This document shows positions 9,543 through 18,970 of a stretch of 64,000 nucleotides of DNA, piece by piece (the first letter of the stretch is position 1; each line of letters begins with the position of its first letter). A program made the position numbers and the translations under genes. The DNA is from Apostichopus japonicus (lineage: Eukaryota; Echinodermata; Holothuroidea; Aspidochirotida; Stichopodidae), in the NCBI RefSeq assembly GCF_037975245.1, contig NC_092582.1, positions 10,518,001-10,582,000 on the forward strand, given 5' to 3'. The notes below the pieces were generated by a model, which searched no databases, was not told the DNA's origin, and saw nothing but the letters and a program-made list of their open reading frames with translations.

Positions 9543-9881
9543 ATGGACCAGTTATCCCAAACAAAAGGCAGCGCCATTGATACCAACGAGACTAAAAAGA
9601 AGCAAAACGAGAATATAAAGACAACTCAACGGGATGAACAAAGACCCACCAAACCAACTCAAGAGGATACTGAGAATACAAAAGCAACTAGAGGAAACAA
9701 AGCGACTGAAGCCACTAACTCCACCGGTAACAAAACAACGCCAGAGGAACCAACAATGGAATTACCTCAACATCTGAAACGACAAATGTCTTATGACGAA
9801 GGTGAATTTAGAACTGTTAGACTGAAAAAAAAGTCATTCATTCCAAATCTGCGAAAAGCCAGGATTTCGCAACCTCGCTAA
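9543..9881 (+). CDS. LINE ORF1 (C-terminal fragment)
   Basis: A 112-codon reading frame, 18 nt upstream of ORF2. The protein is highly polar, rich in Lys, Thr, Glu, Asn and Gln, with a basic end (VRLKKKSFIPNLRKARISQPR, given here to 9881, read as two basic clusters). No zinc knuckle, RRM, esterase or coiled coil is evident. LINE ORF1 proteins normally bind the element RNA; this one is much shorter than usual. The same frame is open upstream of the first ATG to the element's left joint with protein-like sequence (SPPNVQHTDQPKDEA), so the ATG at 9543 is probably internal and the true N-terminus was lost in the insertion. Confidence 0.55.
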   Translation: MDQLSQTKGSAIDTNETKKKQNENIKTTQRDEQRPTKPTQEDTENTKATRGNKATEATNSTGNKTTPEEPTMELPQHLKRQMSYDEGEFRTVRLKKKSFIPNLRKARISQPR

Positions 9882-9899
9882 ATAATCAATATTAATTTA

Positions 9900-12827
9900 A
9901 TGGATAATGTTTGCGATGACTCAAATGATAGCAGTGTTCTTTGTGAGTATTTTGACGTAGATTCTTACAACAGGTTACCTCCAAATAATTGCCTATCTAT
10001 GTTCCATTTAAACAGTCGAAGTCTGAACAAAAATTTCAACGAAATAAATACCTTTATTTCACTACTAAAGAATGAATTCTCTGTACTTGGCTTCACCGAA
10101 ACGTGGCTAAGTGACCACCCATCACCTCTTATTCATATGAAAAATTACAAAATGATAGAAAAACATCGTGTTAATAGAAGGGGTGGCGGTGTCTGCTTAT
10201 ATGTGCACAATGGTTTAAACTTTAAACACCAACCAGATCTATCAACATTTAACGATATCATTGAATCCTTATTTATTGAGGCAAACTTGCCAAATTCTAA
10301 AGAGAAAATAATTATTGGTATTGTTTATAGACCTCCAAATGGTTCTTTAGAACAATTTTACTATAACATGCAAAATATTTGTACTACCATTAATCAGTTA
10401 AACTGTACTTCCTATATTATGGGGGGTTTTAATATTGATTTGTTAGATAAAAACAAATCACCAGAGTCTCTAAATAACCTTTACTCAAATGGTTTCTATC
10501 CAACAATATCAAGACCAACCAGAGTGAACAGTACCTCTTCAACTTTGATTGACAATATTATAACCAATAGTAATTCTAAACTTTCATCAGGTATTTTTGT
10601 AACTGATATCACTGATCACTTTCCAGTGTTTGTCAATGCCCTCGAGACTAATCGCCGACAAAATAATCCCATCTATGCACGTAATTACAGTGATAATAAT
10701 ATAAAAAGTTTCACTTCTGAAATTGGGAAAACTACGTGGGACAATGTCCTAAACGAACCAGATGTTAATACTGCTTATAATACATTTTACTATTATTTCA
10801 ATACTACGTATAATAATTGCTTTCCTACTCAAGTGTTCAATCCAAAAAAGAAACGTACTAAAAAACATCCCTGGATCACTAAGGGCATTTTAAAATCAAT
10901 CAAAAGGAAGAACATATTATTTAGACGTTATTTGAAGAATCCTAATGAACATACTAAGTCTATTTACAAAATGTACCGTAATAAATTAAACCATGTTATA
11001 CGATATTCCAAACGATTATACTTTTATGATAAATTCAAGCAGAGTAGAAACAACGTAAACAGTACTTGGAGTACAATTAATGAAATTCTCAATAAAAACG
11101 GTAAAGACTCATCATATCCAGCAACATTTAAAAATGATGATTGCGAAATTAGCAATGATAATGACATCGCTAGTAACTTTAACAAATACTTTGTAAATCT
11201 TGGTTATAACCTCGCTAGTAAGATTAATATTAAACTAAAAGCGGAACATTTTTTACATAATAATGACAAGGTATGCCATTCCATATTTACATATCCAGTA
11301 ACAGTAGAAGAAGTTTTAAAAGTTGCTCACACAAATGTGAAACCAAACAAAGCAGCAGGCTATGATGACTTTAAGCCAGGTATTATCAAACAAGTTATCC
11401 CATACATTGTAAAGCCTTTAACTCATCTCTGCAATATTTCTTTTAACACCGGCATTTTTCCGGATAAGCTTAAAATAGCAAAGGTAAAACCAATCTTTAA
11501 AACAGGAGACCCCAGTCATTTTGAGAATTACCGCCCTATATCTTTATTGTCAGTGTTTTCAAAAATCATTGAACGATTAATGTTTAATCGTATATACAGT
11601 TTTCTATGTAAATATAATGTTCTTAATAACGAGCAGTACGGATTTCGTCCTGACCATCCTACAGAATTAGCTTTAGCAGATGCAGTCAACAATATTTATA
11701 ATAGTCTTGATAAGAATAATACCTGTGTAGGCGTATTTCTCGACCTATCCAAAGCTTTTGACACCATCGATCACAAAATATTACTAAGTAAATTATTTTT
11801 TTATGGTATCAGAGGAACAACCCTAAATTGGCTAGATAGTTATCTTTCAAATAGATACCAGTACACTTTATATAAAAATTCTAAATCTGAACTTGCTAAA
11901 ATCGCTTGCGGAGTTCCTCAGGGTTCTATACTAGGTCCATTACTATTTATAATTTATGTCAATGATATCGTTAATGTCTCCAATATTGCTAAAACAATAT
12001 TATTTGCCGACGACACAAATATTTTCTTCGATTCCCAAAATCTACTCTCATCACATAAAACTGTTTCTACTGAACTAACTAAATTTTCCAGCTGGTTTGC
12101 AGCAAACAAATTATCTCTTAATATAGAAAAAACTAATTATATGGTGTTTAATGCTAGTCACTCATTCAGATGGGATCACAATATTACCATGAATGATAAA
12201 ATTATTAATCGGGTTAACACTACTAAGTTCTTGGGTCTACACATAGACAATAAACTTTCGTGGCGTGATCACATATCAGCAGTCTGTAACAGAGTGGCTA
12301 GAAATACTGGTATTATATGCAAATTAAAACATTATTTACCTCCAAATATACTCAGAACACTCTATATAACTCTGATTTTACCCCAATTAACTTATTGCAC
12401 GACTATCTGGTCAGGAACCTATTCTACAAATCTTAATCACCTATGTGTCCTCCAGAAAAGAGCTATCCTCCATATATCACATGCTGCACCACGTGATCAT
12501 ACTAGCCCATTATACAAAAGATTAAATTTATTAAAACTAAATGATATTATAAGAGTCCAGCTTGCAACATTTGCATATAAAGCATGGAATGGATTGCTAC
12601 CCGAGGCTTTTAAAGATTTTATATATAGTAATAGACTAATCCACAACCATCAAACACGCCATTTTAATAACGCCCATGTTTTATCCCAACGAAGTACTTT
12701 AAGTTCTTTTAACCCTCGTACCCGTGCTATAAAAACGTGGAATAATCTCCAGGATAATGTTAAGAATAAGCCTTCTTACTCTGTATTCAAAAGGAATCTC
12801 CAAACTGTAATTATTTCTCACTATTGA
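9900..12827 (+). CDS. LINE ORF2: endonuclease and reverse transcriptase (CR1/L2-like)
   Basis: The 975-residue replication protein of copy C, a normal length for this lineage. The N-terminal APE-type endonuclease (about residues 35-250) shows FHLNSRS, GFTETWLSD, IVYRPPNG, LIDNIITNS and TDHFPV. A linker with KKHPWITKGIL follows. The reverse transcriptase (about 480-760) shows AAGYDDFKP, FENYRPISLLS, EQYGFRP, motif A LDLSKAFDTID (D615), GVPQGSILGPLL, motif C FADD (D704, D705) and TTKFLGLHIDNKLSW. A C-terminal region typical of CR1/L2/Rex1-type elements ends in ISHY. The frame has no stop or shift. One oddity: the GDFN catalytic motif of the endonuclease reads GGFN (codon GGT at 10425-10427, residue 176), which should impair nicking. 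The start ATG at 9900 is the first after ORF1 and precedes the endonuclease domain. Confidence 0.92.
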   Translation: MDNVCDDSNDSSVLCEYFDVDSYNRLPPNNCLSMFHLNSRSLNKNFNEINTFISLLKNEFSVLGFTETWLSDHPSPLIHMKNYKMIEKHRVNRRGGGVCLYVHNGLNFKHQPDLSTFNDIIESLFIEANLPNSKEKIIIGIVYRPPNGSLEQFYYNMQNICTTINQLNCTSYIMGGFNIDLLDKNKSPESLNNLYSNGFYPTISRPTRVNSTSSTLIDNIITNSNSKLSSGIFVTDITDHFPVFVNALETNRRQNNPIYARNYSDNNIKSFTSEIGKTTWDNVLNEPDVNTAYNTFYYYFNTTYNNCFPTQVFNPKKKRTKKHPWITKGILKSIKRKNILFRRYLKNPNEHTKSIYKMYRNKLNHVIRYSKRLYFYDKFKQSRNNVNSTWSTINEILNKNGKDSSYPATFKNDDCEISNDNDIASNFNKYFVNLGYNLASKINIKLKAEHFLHNNDKVCHSIFTYPVTVEEVLKVAHTNVKPNKAAGYDDFKPGIIKQVIPYIVKPLTHLCNISFNTGIFPDKLKIAKVKPIFKTGDPSHFENYRPISLLSVFSKIIERLMFNRIYSFLCKYNVLNNEQYGFRPDHPTELALADAVNNIYNSLDKNNTCVGVFLDLSKAFDTIDHKILLSKLFFYGIRGTTLNWLDSYLSNRYQYTLYKNSKSELAKIACGVPQGSILGPLLFIIYVNDIVNVSNIAKTILFADDTNIFFDSQNLLSSHKTVSTELTKFSSWFAANKLSLNIEKTNYMVFNASHSFRWDHNITMNDKIINRVNTTKFLGLHIDNKLSWRDHISAVCNRVARNTGIICKLKHYLPPNILRTLYITLILPQLTYCTTIWSGTYSTNLNHLCVLQKRAILHISHAAPRDHTSPLYKRLNLLKLNDIIRVQLATFAYKAWNGLLPEAFKDFIYSNRLIHNHQTRHFNNAHVLSQRSTLSSFNPRTRAIKTWNNLQDNVKNKPSYSVFKRNLQTVIISHY

Positions 12828-12997
12828 TGGATTTATTCTTGTGTGTGTTTGCGATTAAGATCATTATAAAGATTGTTAGGATTGCTTATTAACATTATTA
12901 ATTTCAAGTAAAGTCAATTCGATTATTTCATCATTGTAGATGCTACTATTAACATTTCTTTTTCTATTCTTAAGTTTTTCTTTCTTTTTTTCTTTTT

Positions 12998-13066
12998 GGG
13001 GAGTCTCCTACTTTGTTAAGCCTTACAGGCTTTATAGGAGACTTCCCGTCACACTGTAAATTGTGA
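12998..13066 (+). other. LINE 3' UTR stem-loops, copy C
   Basis: The main hairpin pairs GGGGAGTCTCCTA (12998-13010) with TAGGAGACTTCCC (13035-13047): 13 pairs, one a G-T wobble. An inner AGCC/GGCT stem closes a TTACA loop. A second hairpin (TCACA 13049-13053, TGTGA 13062-13066) follows, then the A-rich tail. This is probably the site where the reverse transcriptase binds its RNA. Confidence 0.8.
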
Positions 13067-13094
13067 TGAAACAAATAAATATACAAATACAAAT

Positions 13095-13634
13095 GGTCTG
13101 CATCAAACAAAGTGTGGTTGTCTTGTTGTTACTTGCCGGGCAAGCTTAATGTCCATGCTGACATGCTGTCCCGTACATTTCAGAGTAACACAGAATGGAT
13201 GCTAAATCCAGAAATATTTCATGCAATTTCTTCCCTGTGGGGGGAACTTTGATATTGATTTATTTGCATCTCGTACAAATAAACAACTCGCTCCCTTTGT
13301 TTCATGGCGACCAGACCCAGATGCCTTATTCATTGATGCATTCTCTTTTAATTGGCATAAGTACATCTTTTATGCTTTTTCCCCCTTTAGCCTAATTGCC
13401 AGAGTACTGCAAAAAATACAAAGGGACCAGGCAAGAAGAGTAATTGTGGTACCTTTATGGCCAACTCAGAACTGGTACACAAAACTGTTACAAATGACCA
13501 TAGCTATTCCAAGGTATTTACCGCTGGGGAAAGAAGTCTTACTTCTATCCGAAGACAAAAGCAAACTACACCCCTTCATCACAACCTTCAGTTGGTTGCA
13601 TGCCTGGTGTCTGGCAACGCTTCCGAAACCTTGA
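13095..13634 (+). pseudogene. DIRS-like RNase H end and C-terminal domain
   Basis: The DIRS pol resumes here with the pol-like YLPGKLNVHADMLSR, whose ADMLSR Asp completes the RNase H active site. The C-terminal domain typical of DIRS/Ngaro-type pols follows (NFDIDLFASR, then WRPDPDALFIDAFSF, then VVPLWPTQNWYTKL). A run of six G at 13239-13244 holds one base too many: LNPEIFHAISSLWG is in one frame and NFDIDLF in the next. The second part is open from 13221 to the TAG at 13632-13634. Its end overlaps the recombinase ORF by 35 nt in another frame, as in intact DIRS elements. Confidence 0.85.
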
Positions 13635-14604
13635 CATTCCAGAAGAAACTTCCAGAATCCTCATGGCATCCTGGAGGGTATCCACTCAAAAACAGTACAG
13701 CACTTATCAAGATAGGTGGTTTAAGTTCTGTTCAAGGAAACAAATTCATTCACTTCATCCCTCTGTAAATCAGGTGCTTGACTTTCTAACGAGTCTTTAC
13801 AATGCTGGCCTTAGTTATAGTACCATTAACACTGCACGGTCATCACTTTCTGCATTATTGGATCATGAACAAAGAAATACTATTGGCTCACATCCTCTCA
13901 CCAGCCGTTTTCTCAAAGGAATTTTCGAATTGAGAACCCCATCCCCCAGATACACGACAATTTGGGACGTGTCTATTGTGTTGAACTATCTCCGGTCTCT
14001 TCATCCTACATCATCATTGACTTTAAAGCAATTAACCCATAAGTTAGTAATGCTTATTGCTTTGTTATCTGCTCAGAGACTACAAACTCTGCAATTATTA
14101 GATGTCAATAATCTTTATTTGGATGGGAAAGAAGCTGTTTTCTTCTTACCTAATAAATTAAAGCAGTCACGGCCTGGTTCCAGTCCATTAAGAGTTGTGT
14201 TGGCATCATACCAGACTGACATGAATCTTGATGTTTATCATGTACTTCAGCATTATATTAACGTCACATCTTCATTAAGAGGAGCGGAATCGCAACTTTT
14301 CATTAGTTATGTTCCACCACATAAACCAGTAACGAGAAATACTTTATCACGATGGATTAAACTTGTTTCGGAGGAGGCTGGGGTTGATATAGTTCAATAT
14401 GCGGCCCATAGTACCAGGGCAGCCTCTACCTCCGCTGCAGATTCAAGAAATCTGCCTGTAGAAGATATTTTACGTACAGTAGGGTGGACCTCGGAAAGAA
14501 CCTTTGCTCATTATTACAAAAAACCTATTGTCAGTAACAAACTTTTGCAATGGCAGTTTTGGATGCATAAGTGTAAAAATAGTTTTACTATATGCATTAC
14601 ATAA
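13600..14604 (+). CDS. DIRS-like tyrosine recombinase
   Basis: A 334-residue tyrosine recombinase, the enzyme DIRS elements use to integrate a circular cDNA without target duplication. An N-terminal SAM-like core-binding domain (about 20-110: WRVSTQKQYSTYQDRW, then LDFLTSLYNAGLSYSTIN) precedes the catalytic domain. The catalytic residues are visible: Arg160 in LLSAQRLQTL, His270-x-x-Arg273 in AAHSTRAAS, Trp296 in VGWTSERTF, and the nucleophile Tyr305 or Tyr306 in FAHYYKKP. The frame is open from overlap with the RT/RNase H gene to the stop, although the neighbouring gene is broken. ATG 13600 is the first in frame; an internal one at 13663 would cut the start of the SAM-like domain. The ORF may still encode active protein but can mobilise nothing without the rest. 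Confidence 0.88.
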   Translation: MPGVWQRFRNLDIPEETSRILMASWRVSTQKQYSTYQDRWFKFCSRKQIHSLHPSVNQVLDFLTSLYNAGLSYSTINTARSSLSALLDHEQRNTIGSHPLTSRFLKGIFELRTPSPRYTTIWDVSIVLNYLRSLHPTSSLTLKQLTHKLVMLIALLSAQRLQTLQLLDVNNLYLDGKEAVFFLPNKLKQSRPGSSPLRVVLASYQTDMNLDVYHVLQHYINVTSSLRGAESQLFISYVPPHKPVTRNTLSRWIKLVSEEAGVDIVQYAAHSTRAASTSAADSRNLPVEDILRTVGWTSERTFAHYYKKPIVSNKLLQWQFWMHKCKNSFTICIT

Positions 14605-15155
14605 AAAGTGTGGTATTATTTTACAGATGGGTTATGTATAGGTATGAGTTGATATACATACTTCAAGATGTAGAAGTGATGTAACAATGTTTTGAATATT
14701 CCTCGAAGAGGATGCTATCATGATAGATTTTATTCGCATGACTGAGAATTTTTTTTTTTTTGATTTCCAAAGTATGGAAAGTAAAAATGTTATGTTATCC
14801 TTTGTACCAAGTGGTAATGAAATTACCTCAGTTCTTGCTTAAAAAGAAAAGAAATGTTTCTGTTGCTCAGCAAGCAAATTAAAATAGATACAAACTTTGA
14901 ATTTGTGTTCGTTTGTAATCTTTCTGTTCGCATGCGCTTGAACACTGCTTTGAAATCTCAAGTAGTTCCGTAGTGAAGTGTAATGGGGAAGTAGAATCGT
15001 TAAATTAAACGAGACCATAGGTTGAAGTTTGATTGAGATTCTACTGAGACATTTCACGAACGAAGGGATTACTTTCCCTCCCATGTCATGCATTCTCATG
15101 CAGGATTATTATCACATAATTTTCCCTCGGAGAAGTTCGTGGTGTTCAATCGCAT
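14605..15155. other. Probable DIRS 3' non-coding region
   Basis: About 550 bp after the recombinase stop, with a T12 run near 14749-14760 and no credible gene. DIRS elements end in inverted terminal repeats and an internal complementary region. I could not match such ends because the left end of the element is missing. A minus-strand ORF at 14839-15099 has no recognised domain. Confidence 0.4.
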
Positions 15156-17381
15156 ATGGTAACTTTAAAAACTGAAGCTAATCCTCAATTATACAATCAA
15201 TACAATTACACAACAAAACAAATTGACTACGAGAAATACAAAGCTCAAAATTTCTCCGATTACGACTGTACCCATTTTAAAAACCTAGAAGATGAGTCGA
15301 ACCAACTTTCAGTAAGAGAATTACAAGGAACCTTCCTCAGGTCTAAAATTCAGTGGCACGAGGAGGGTGAAAAATCAACAAAGTTTTTCTTTAATCTTGA
15401 AAAATCATGGCAAAAAAAGAAGGTAATGAAACAACTACTAACTGACCAGAGCTTAATCATCACCGATCAACACGAAATTATGAAAGAACAAGTAAAGTTT
15501 TATACAAACCTCTACCAAGCCGGAGAAACCGACAACGAATTACGGAATCAGATACTTTGTGAACTCAGAAGATTTCTCTCGCCAATGGACGTTGAAGCAT
15601 GTAAAGCAAATATTTCATTAGATGAGTTGAAAGCCGCTCTGTTAGCAATGGAACCGAACCGAATGGACCGAAAGTCCAGGACTAGATGGACTAACTGCTG
15701 AATTTTACAAAGTGTTTTGGCGGGATTTTATCGATATTTTTACTAGACTCATTGAGACATCATTCCATGACAACGAACTCTGTGAATCCATGAAAATAAG
15801 TATACTTACCCTTATACCCAAGAAAGGAGATCTTCGTAGTTTAAATAATTGGAGGCCAATAAGCCTCTTAAATGTCGATTACAAAGTGATTGCCAATGCT
15901 CTCGCCAAACGTATCACAAGTATCAGTAAGAATATTATTTCAGAAGATCAAACTTGTTGTATTCCAGGAAGAGATATTTCTGAAAACGTGCTTACTAGGC
16001 AAAATGTAATTGAGTTTGTAAATTCATATAATAAACCAGGTTTTATTCTTAAAATAGACCAATATAAAGCCTTTGACAGAGTTGACCATAACTACCTCTT
16101 CGAAGTCGCTGAAAAATTGGGTTTTGGCCCTAAGCTCCTAAAATGGATCAAACTGTTTTATACCAATATCGAGGGCCGAATCAAGCACAATGGTTATATA
16201 TCCGATCCCTTCCCTGTCAAAAGGGGAGTTCGGCAGGGCTGCCCACTCTCAGCCATGCTCTATGTTCTCTGTGCCGAACCGTTTCTTGAAGCTATAATTA
16301 ATTGCCCATATATTCATGGTATTAAATTTTGTGAAGTCGAAGCCAAAATTTTTCAGCATGCGGACGACACTACCTTTTTCGTGTCTAGTATCACAAGTAT
16401 TTATTCTATTTTTAACATCATTAAATTGTATGAACGTGCTTCTGGCTCTAGTTGTAATATTGATAAAACTGAATTACTTAGCATTGGGTGCAGCCATGTT
16501 AATTCCAGCAATTTCGACTTCCCTGTGAGGAAAGATTTCATTACAGTATTAAGTGTTGCTATTGGTAACGATAAAAAATCAATCGTAAAAGAAAATTGGG
16601 AGAAAAAAGTTACCTCCTGCCGTAAATTACTAAATACCTGGAAAGGTAGAAAATTATCTTTTAAGGGTAAATCTCTCATTATAAATTCGCTCATCGTAAC
16701 TCGCTTAGTATATTTGACCACTGTTTTACCAGTCCCTGATTGGGTTATCACCACATTACATCTGAGTGTAGTCGATTTTATCTGGAGAGGTAAAAAACCT
16801 TCTATTAAGTATCTTAACTTGCTTTTACCAATCGACAGAGGGGGATTCAGTTTGAGCGACATTGAATTAACAAGAGATTCTCTTAGAATTAAATTTTGTA
16901 GTAAAATGTTAAGCAATAACATTAATATTAAATTACAAAAATTAATGTTGTATTTTTTGAATATGTATGAAGATATGAGCCTTGGGCGTGGTATCTTTCA
17001 AATTACTCCTAACCGCAAGTCTGTTCATAAGCTAAGCCCGTATTACTGTGAACTCATGTTAGCATGGGATCGGCTAATTCAAGGCCGTTTCTGGCTACCA
17101 GAGACCAGAGAAGACATCCTCAATCAACCTATCTTTAGTAATACCCTGATAGTTGACAATGATAGTCAAACACTTTTTAATCGTCACTTCATTAAAGGTG
17201 GTATCGTTTCTGAAGTGTTCTGATGTATGAGATTATACCCACTTCTCTGCCAGCCAAGGCCGTGCATGAGTGCATTGAGCTTGCTAATCCTGATAATCCC
17301 CTTACAGTAACCGATGTTCAGAATTATATCGATGTCATTCTCCACGCCTTCCCCTCTGACTGGTTAGGTGATATATTTTCT
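15156..17381 (+). pseudogene. L1/Tx1-like LINE ORF2 remnant (reverse transcriptase)
   Basis: Three open pieces. 15156-15672 encodes the linker before the RT (LRSKIQWHEEGEKSTKFFFN is the usual L1/Tx1 signature). From about 15673 the next frame carries SPGLDGLTAEFYKVFW, TLIPKKGD, NWRPISLLNVDYKV, motif A LKIDQYKAFDRVDH, RQGCPLSAMLYVLC and motif C HADDTTFF. The later WKGRKLSFKGKSLIINSL and FIWRGKKPSIKYL are typical of this clade, ending at TGA 17221. 17223-17381 continues in a third frame (IPTSLPAKAVHECIEL). The first shift coincides with a short local duplication of CCGAA-containing sequence (15648-15673) that adds a net +1. Catalytic residues remain, but the protein cannot be made whole. Confidence 0.87.
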
Positions 17382-17388
17382 TCTGTAG
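15156..17388 (+). mobile_element. L1/Tx1-like LINE, 5'-truncated, cut by copy D
   Basis: An ORF2 fragment of a second LINE lineage, recognised by its RT (RGVRQGCPLSAMLYVLC, HADDTTFF) and L1-type region after the RT. It lacks the endonuclease domain and ORF1. Its right side stops at about 17388, where a minus-strand copy D is inserted. Its own 3' UTR is not seen. A 42-bp piece of the same element also lies at 8385-8430. Confidence 0.85.
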
Positions 17389-17829
17389 TTGTATTTGTAT
17401 ATTTATTTGTTTCATCAAACTTTACAGTGTGACGGGAAGTCTCCTATAAAGCCTGTAAGGCTTAACAAAGTAGGAGACTCCCCAAAAAGAAAAAAAGAAA
17501 GAAAAACTTAAGAATAGAAAAAGAAAAGTTAATTGTAGCATCTACAATGATGAAATAATCGAATTGACTCTACTTGAAATTAATAATGTTAATAAGCAAT
17601 CCTAACAATCTTTATAATGATCTTAATCGCAAACACACAAGAATAAATCCATCAATAGTGAGAAATAATTATAGTTTGGAGATTCCTGTTGAATACAGAG
17701 TAAGAAGGCTTATTCTTAACATTATCCTGGAGATTATTCCACGTTTTTATAGCACGAATACGAGGGTTAAAAGAACTTAAAGTACTTCGTTGGGATAAAA
17801 CATGGGCGTTATTACAATAGCGTGTTTGG
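17389..17829 (-). mobile_element. LINE copy D, 3' fragment of the copy C family, minus strand
   Basis: The minus strand matches the last 440 bp of copy C. From right to left: the ORF2 C-terminus (17834-17652, open, NNAHVLSQRSTLSSFNP, a few residues different from copy C), the 3' UTR, the stem-loop (17483-17434) and the AAATAC-type tail against L1-like sequence at 17389. Its 5'-truncated end abuts the satellite at about 17829. Copies C and D form an inverted pair about 4.3 kb apart. Confidence 0.92.
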
Positions 17830-18970
17830 CGCAATGCACTAGCTGATGAGCGAGGCTCTCTTTTGCATCGGTGGTTCGAGTCCCCGGTGATGACGTCTTT
17901 TGCCGATCTTTTACAGCGAGTGCCTACACGGGGAGCTGTAAGTATTAGTTAATCCACCCAATATCTCAGTCCATACAGTGGCGCGATGGCTTGGCGCACT
18001 GTACGAGCTGATGAGCGAGGCTCTCTTTTGCATGGGTGGTTCGAGTGCCCGGTGATGACGTCTTTTGCCGATCTTTTACAGCGAGTGCCTACACGGGGAG
18101 CTGTAAGTATTAGTTAATCCACCTAATATCTCAGTCCATACAGTGGCGCGATGGCTTGGCGCACTGTACGAGCTGATGAGCGAGGCTCTCTTTTGCATGG
18201 GTGGTTCGAGTGCCCGGTGATGACGTCTTTTGCCGATCTTTTACAGCGAGTGCCTACACGGGGAGCTGTAAGTATTAGTTAATCCACCTAATATCTCAGT
18301 CCATACAGTGGCGCGATGGCTTGGCGCACTGTACGAGCTGATGAGCGAGGCTCTCTTTTGCATCGGTGGTTCGAGTGCCCGGTGATGACGTCTTTTGCCG
18401 ATCTTTTACAGCCGCGAGTGCCTACACGGGGAGCTGTAAGTATTAGTTAATCCACCTAATATCTCAGTCCATACAGTGGCGCGATGGCTTGGCGCACTGT
18501 ACGAGCTGATGAGCGAGGCTCTCTTTTGCATCGGTGGTTCGAGTGCCCGGTGATGACGTCTTTTGCCGATCTTTTACAGCCGCGAGTGCGTACACGGGGA
18601 GCTGTAAGTATTAGTTAATCCACCTAATATCTCAGTCCATACAGTGGCGCGGTGGCTTGGCGCACTGTACGAGCTGATGAGCGAGGCTCTCTTTTGCATC
18701 GGTGGTTCGAGTGCCCGGTGATGACGTCTTTTGCCGATCTTTTACAGCCGCGAGTGCCTACACGGGGAGCTGTAAGTATTAGTTAATCCACCTAATATCT
18801 CAGTCCATACAGTGGCGCGATGGCTTGGCGCACTGTACGAGCTGATGAGCGAGGCTCGCTTTTGCATCGGTGGTTCGAGTGCCCGGTGATGACGTCTTTT
18901 GCCGATCTTTTACAGCCGCGAGTGCCTACACGGGGAGCTGTAAGTATTAGTTAATCCACCTAATATCCCA

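Larger units (their letters stand above)
9491..13094 (+). mobile_element. CR1/L2-like LINE, copy C, nearly full length, inserted in the DIRS element
   Basis: A sense-strand non-LTR retrotransposon of about 3.6 kb. It holds an ORF1 fragment, a complete 975-codon ORF2, a 3' UTR with two hairpins and a tail of AAATAC-type short repeats. Its ends are set by where the DIRS RNase H frame breaks off (...AKAIWE) and resumes (WSASNKVWLS...). No clear target-site duplication is visible, as is common in this lineage. The ORF1 frame stays open right up to the left joint, so the element is probably truncated within ORF1. The intact ORF2 suggests a fairly recent insertion, younger than the DIRS element. 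Confidence 0.88.

Noticed and set aside
13195-13768. Alternative-frame ORFs of 66 and 103 codons
   Set aside because: They overlap the DIRS pol and recombinase in other frames and show no family features.
14839-15099. 86-codon minus-strand ORF after the recombinase
   Set aside because: No domain; lies in the probable non-coding end of the DIRS element.
16401-16922. 173-codon minus-strand ORF
   Set aside because: Antisense shadow of the L1-like reverse transcriptase frame.
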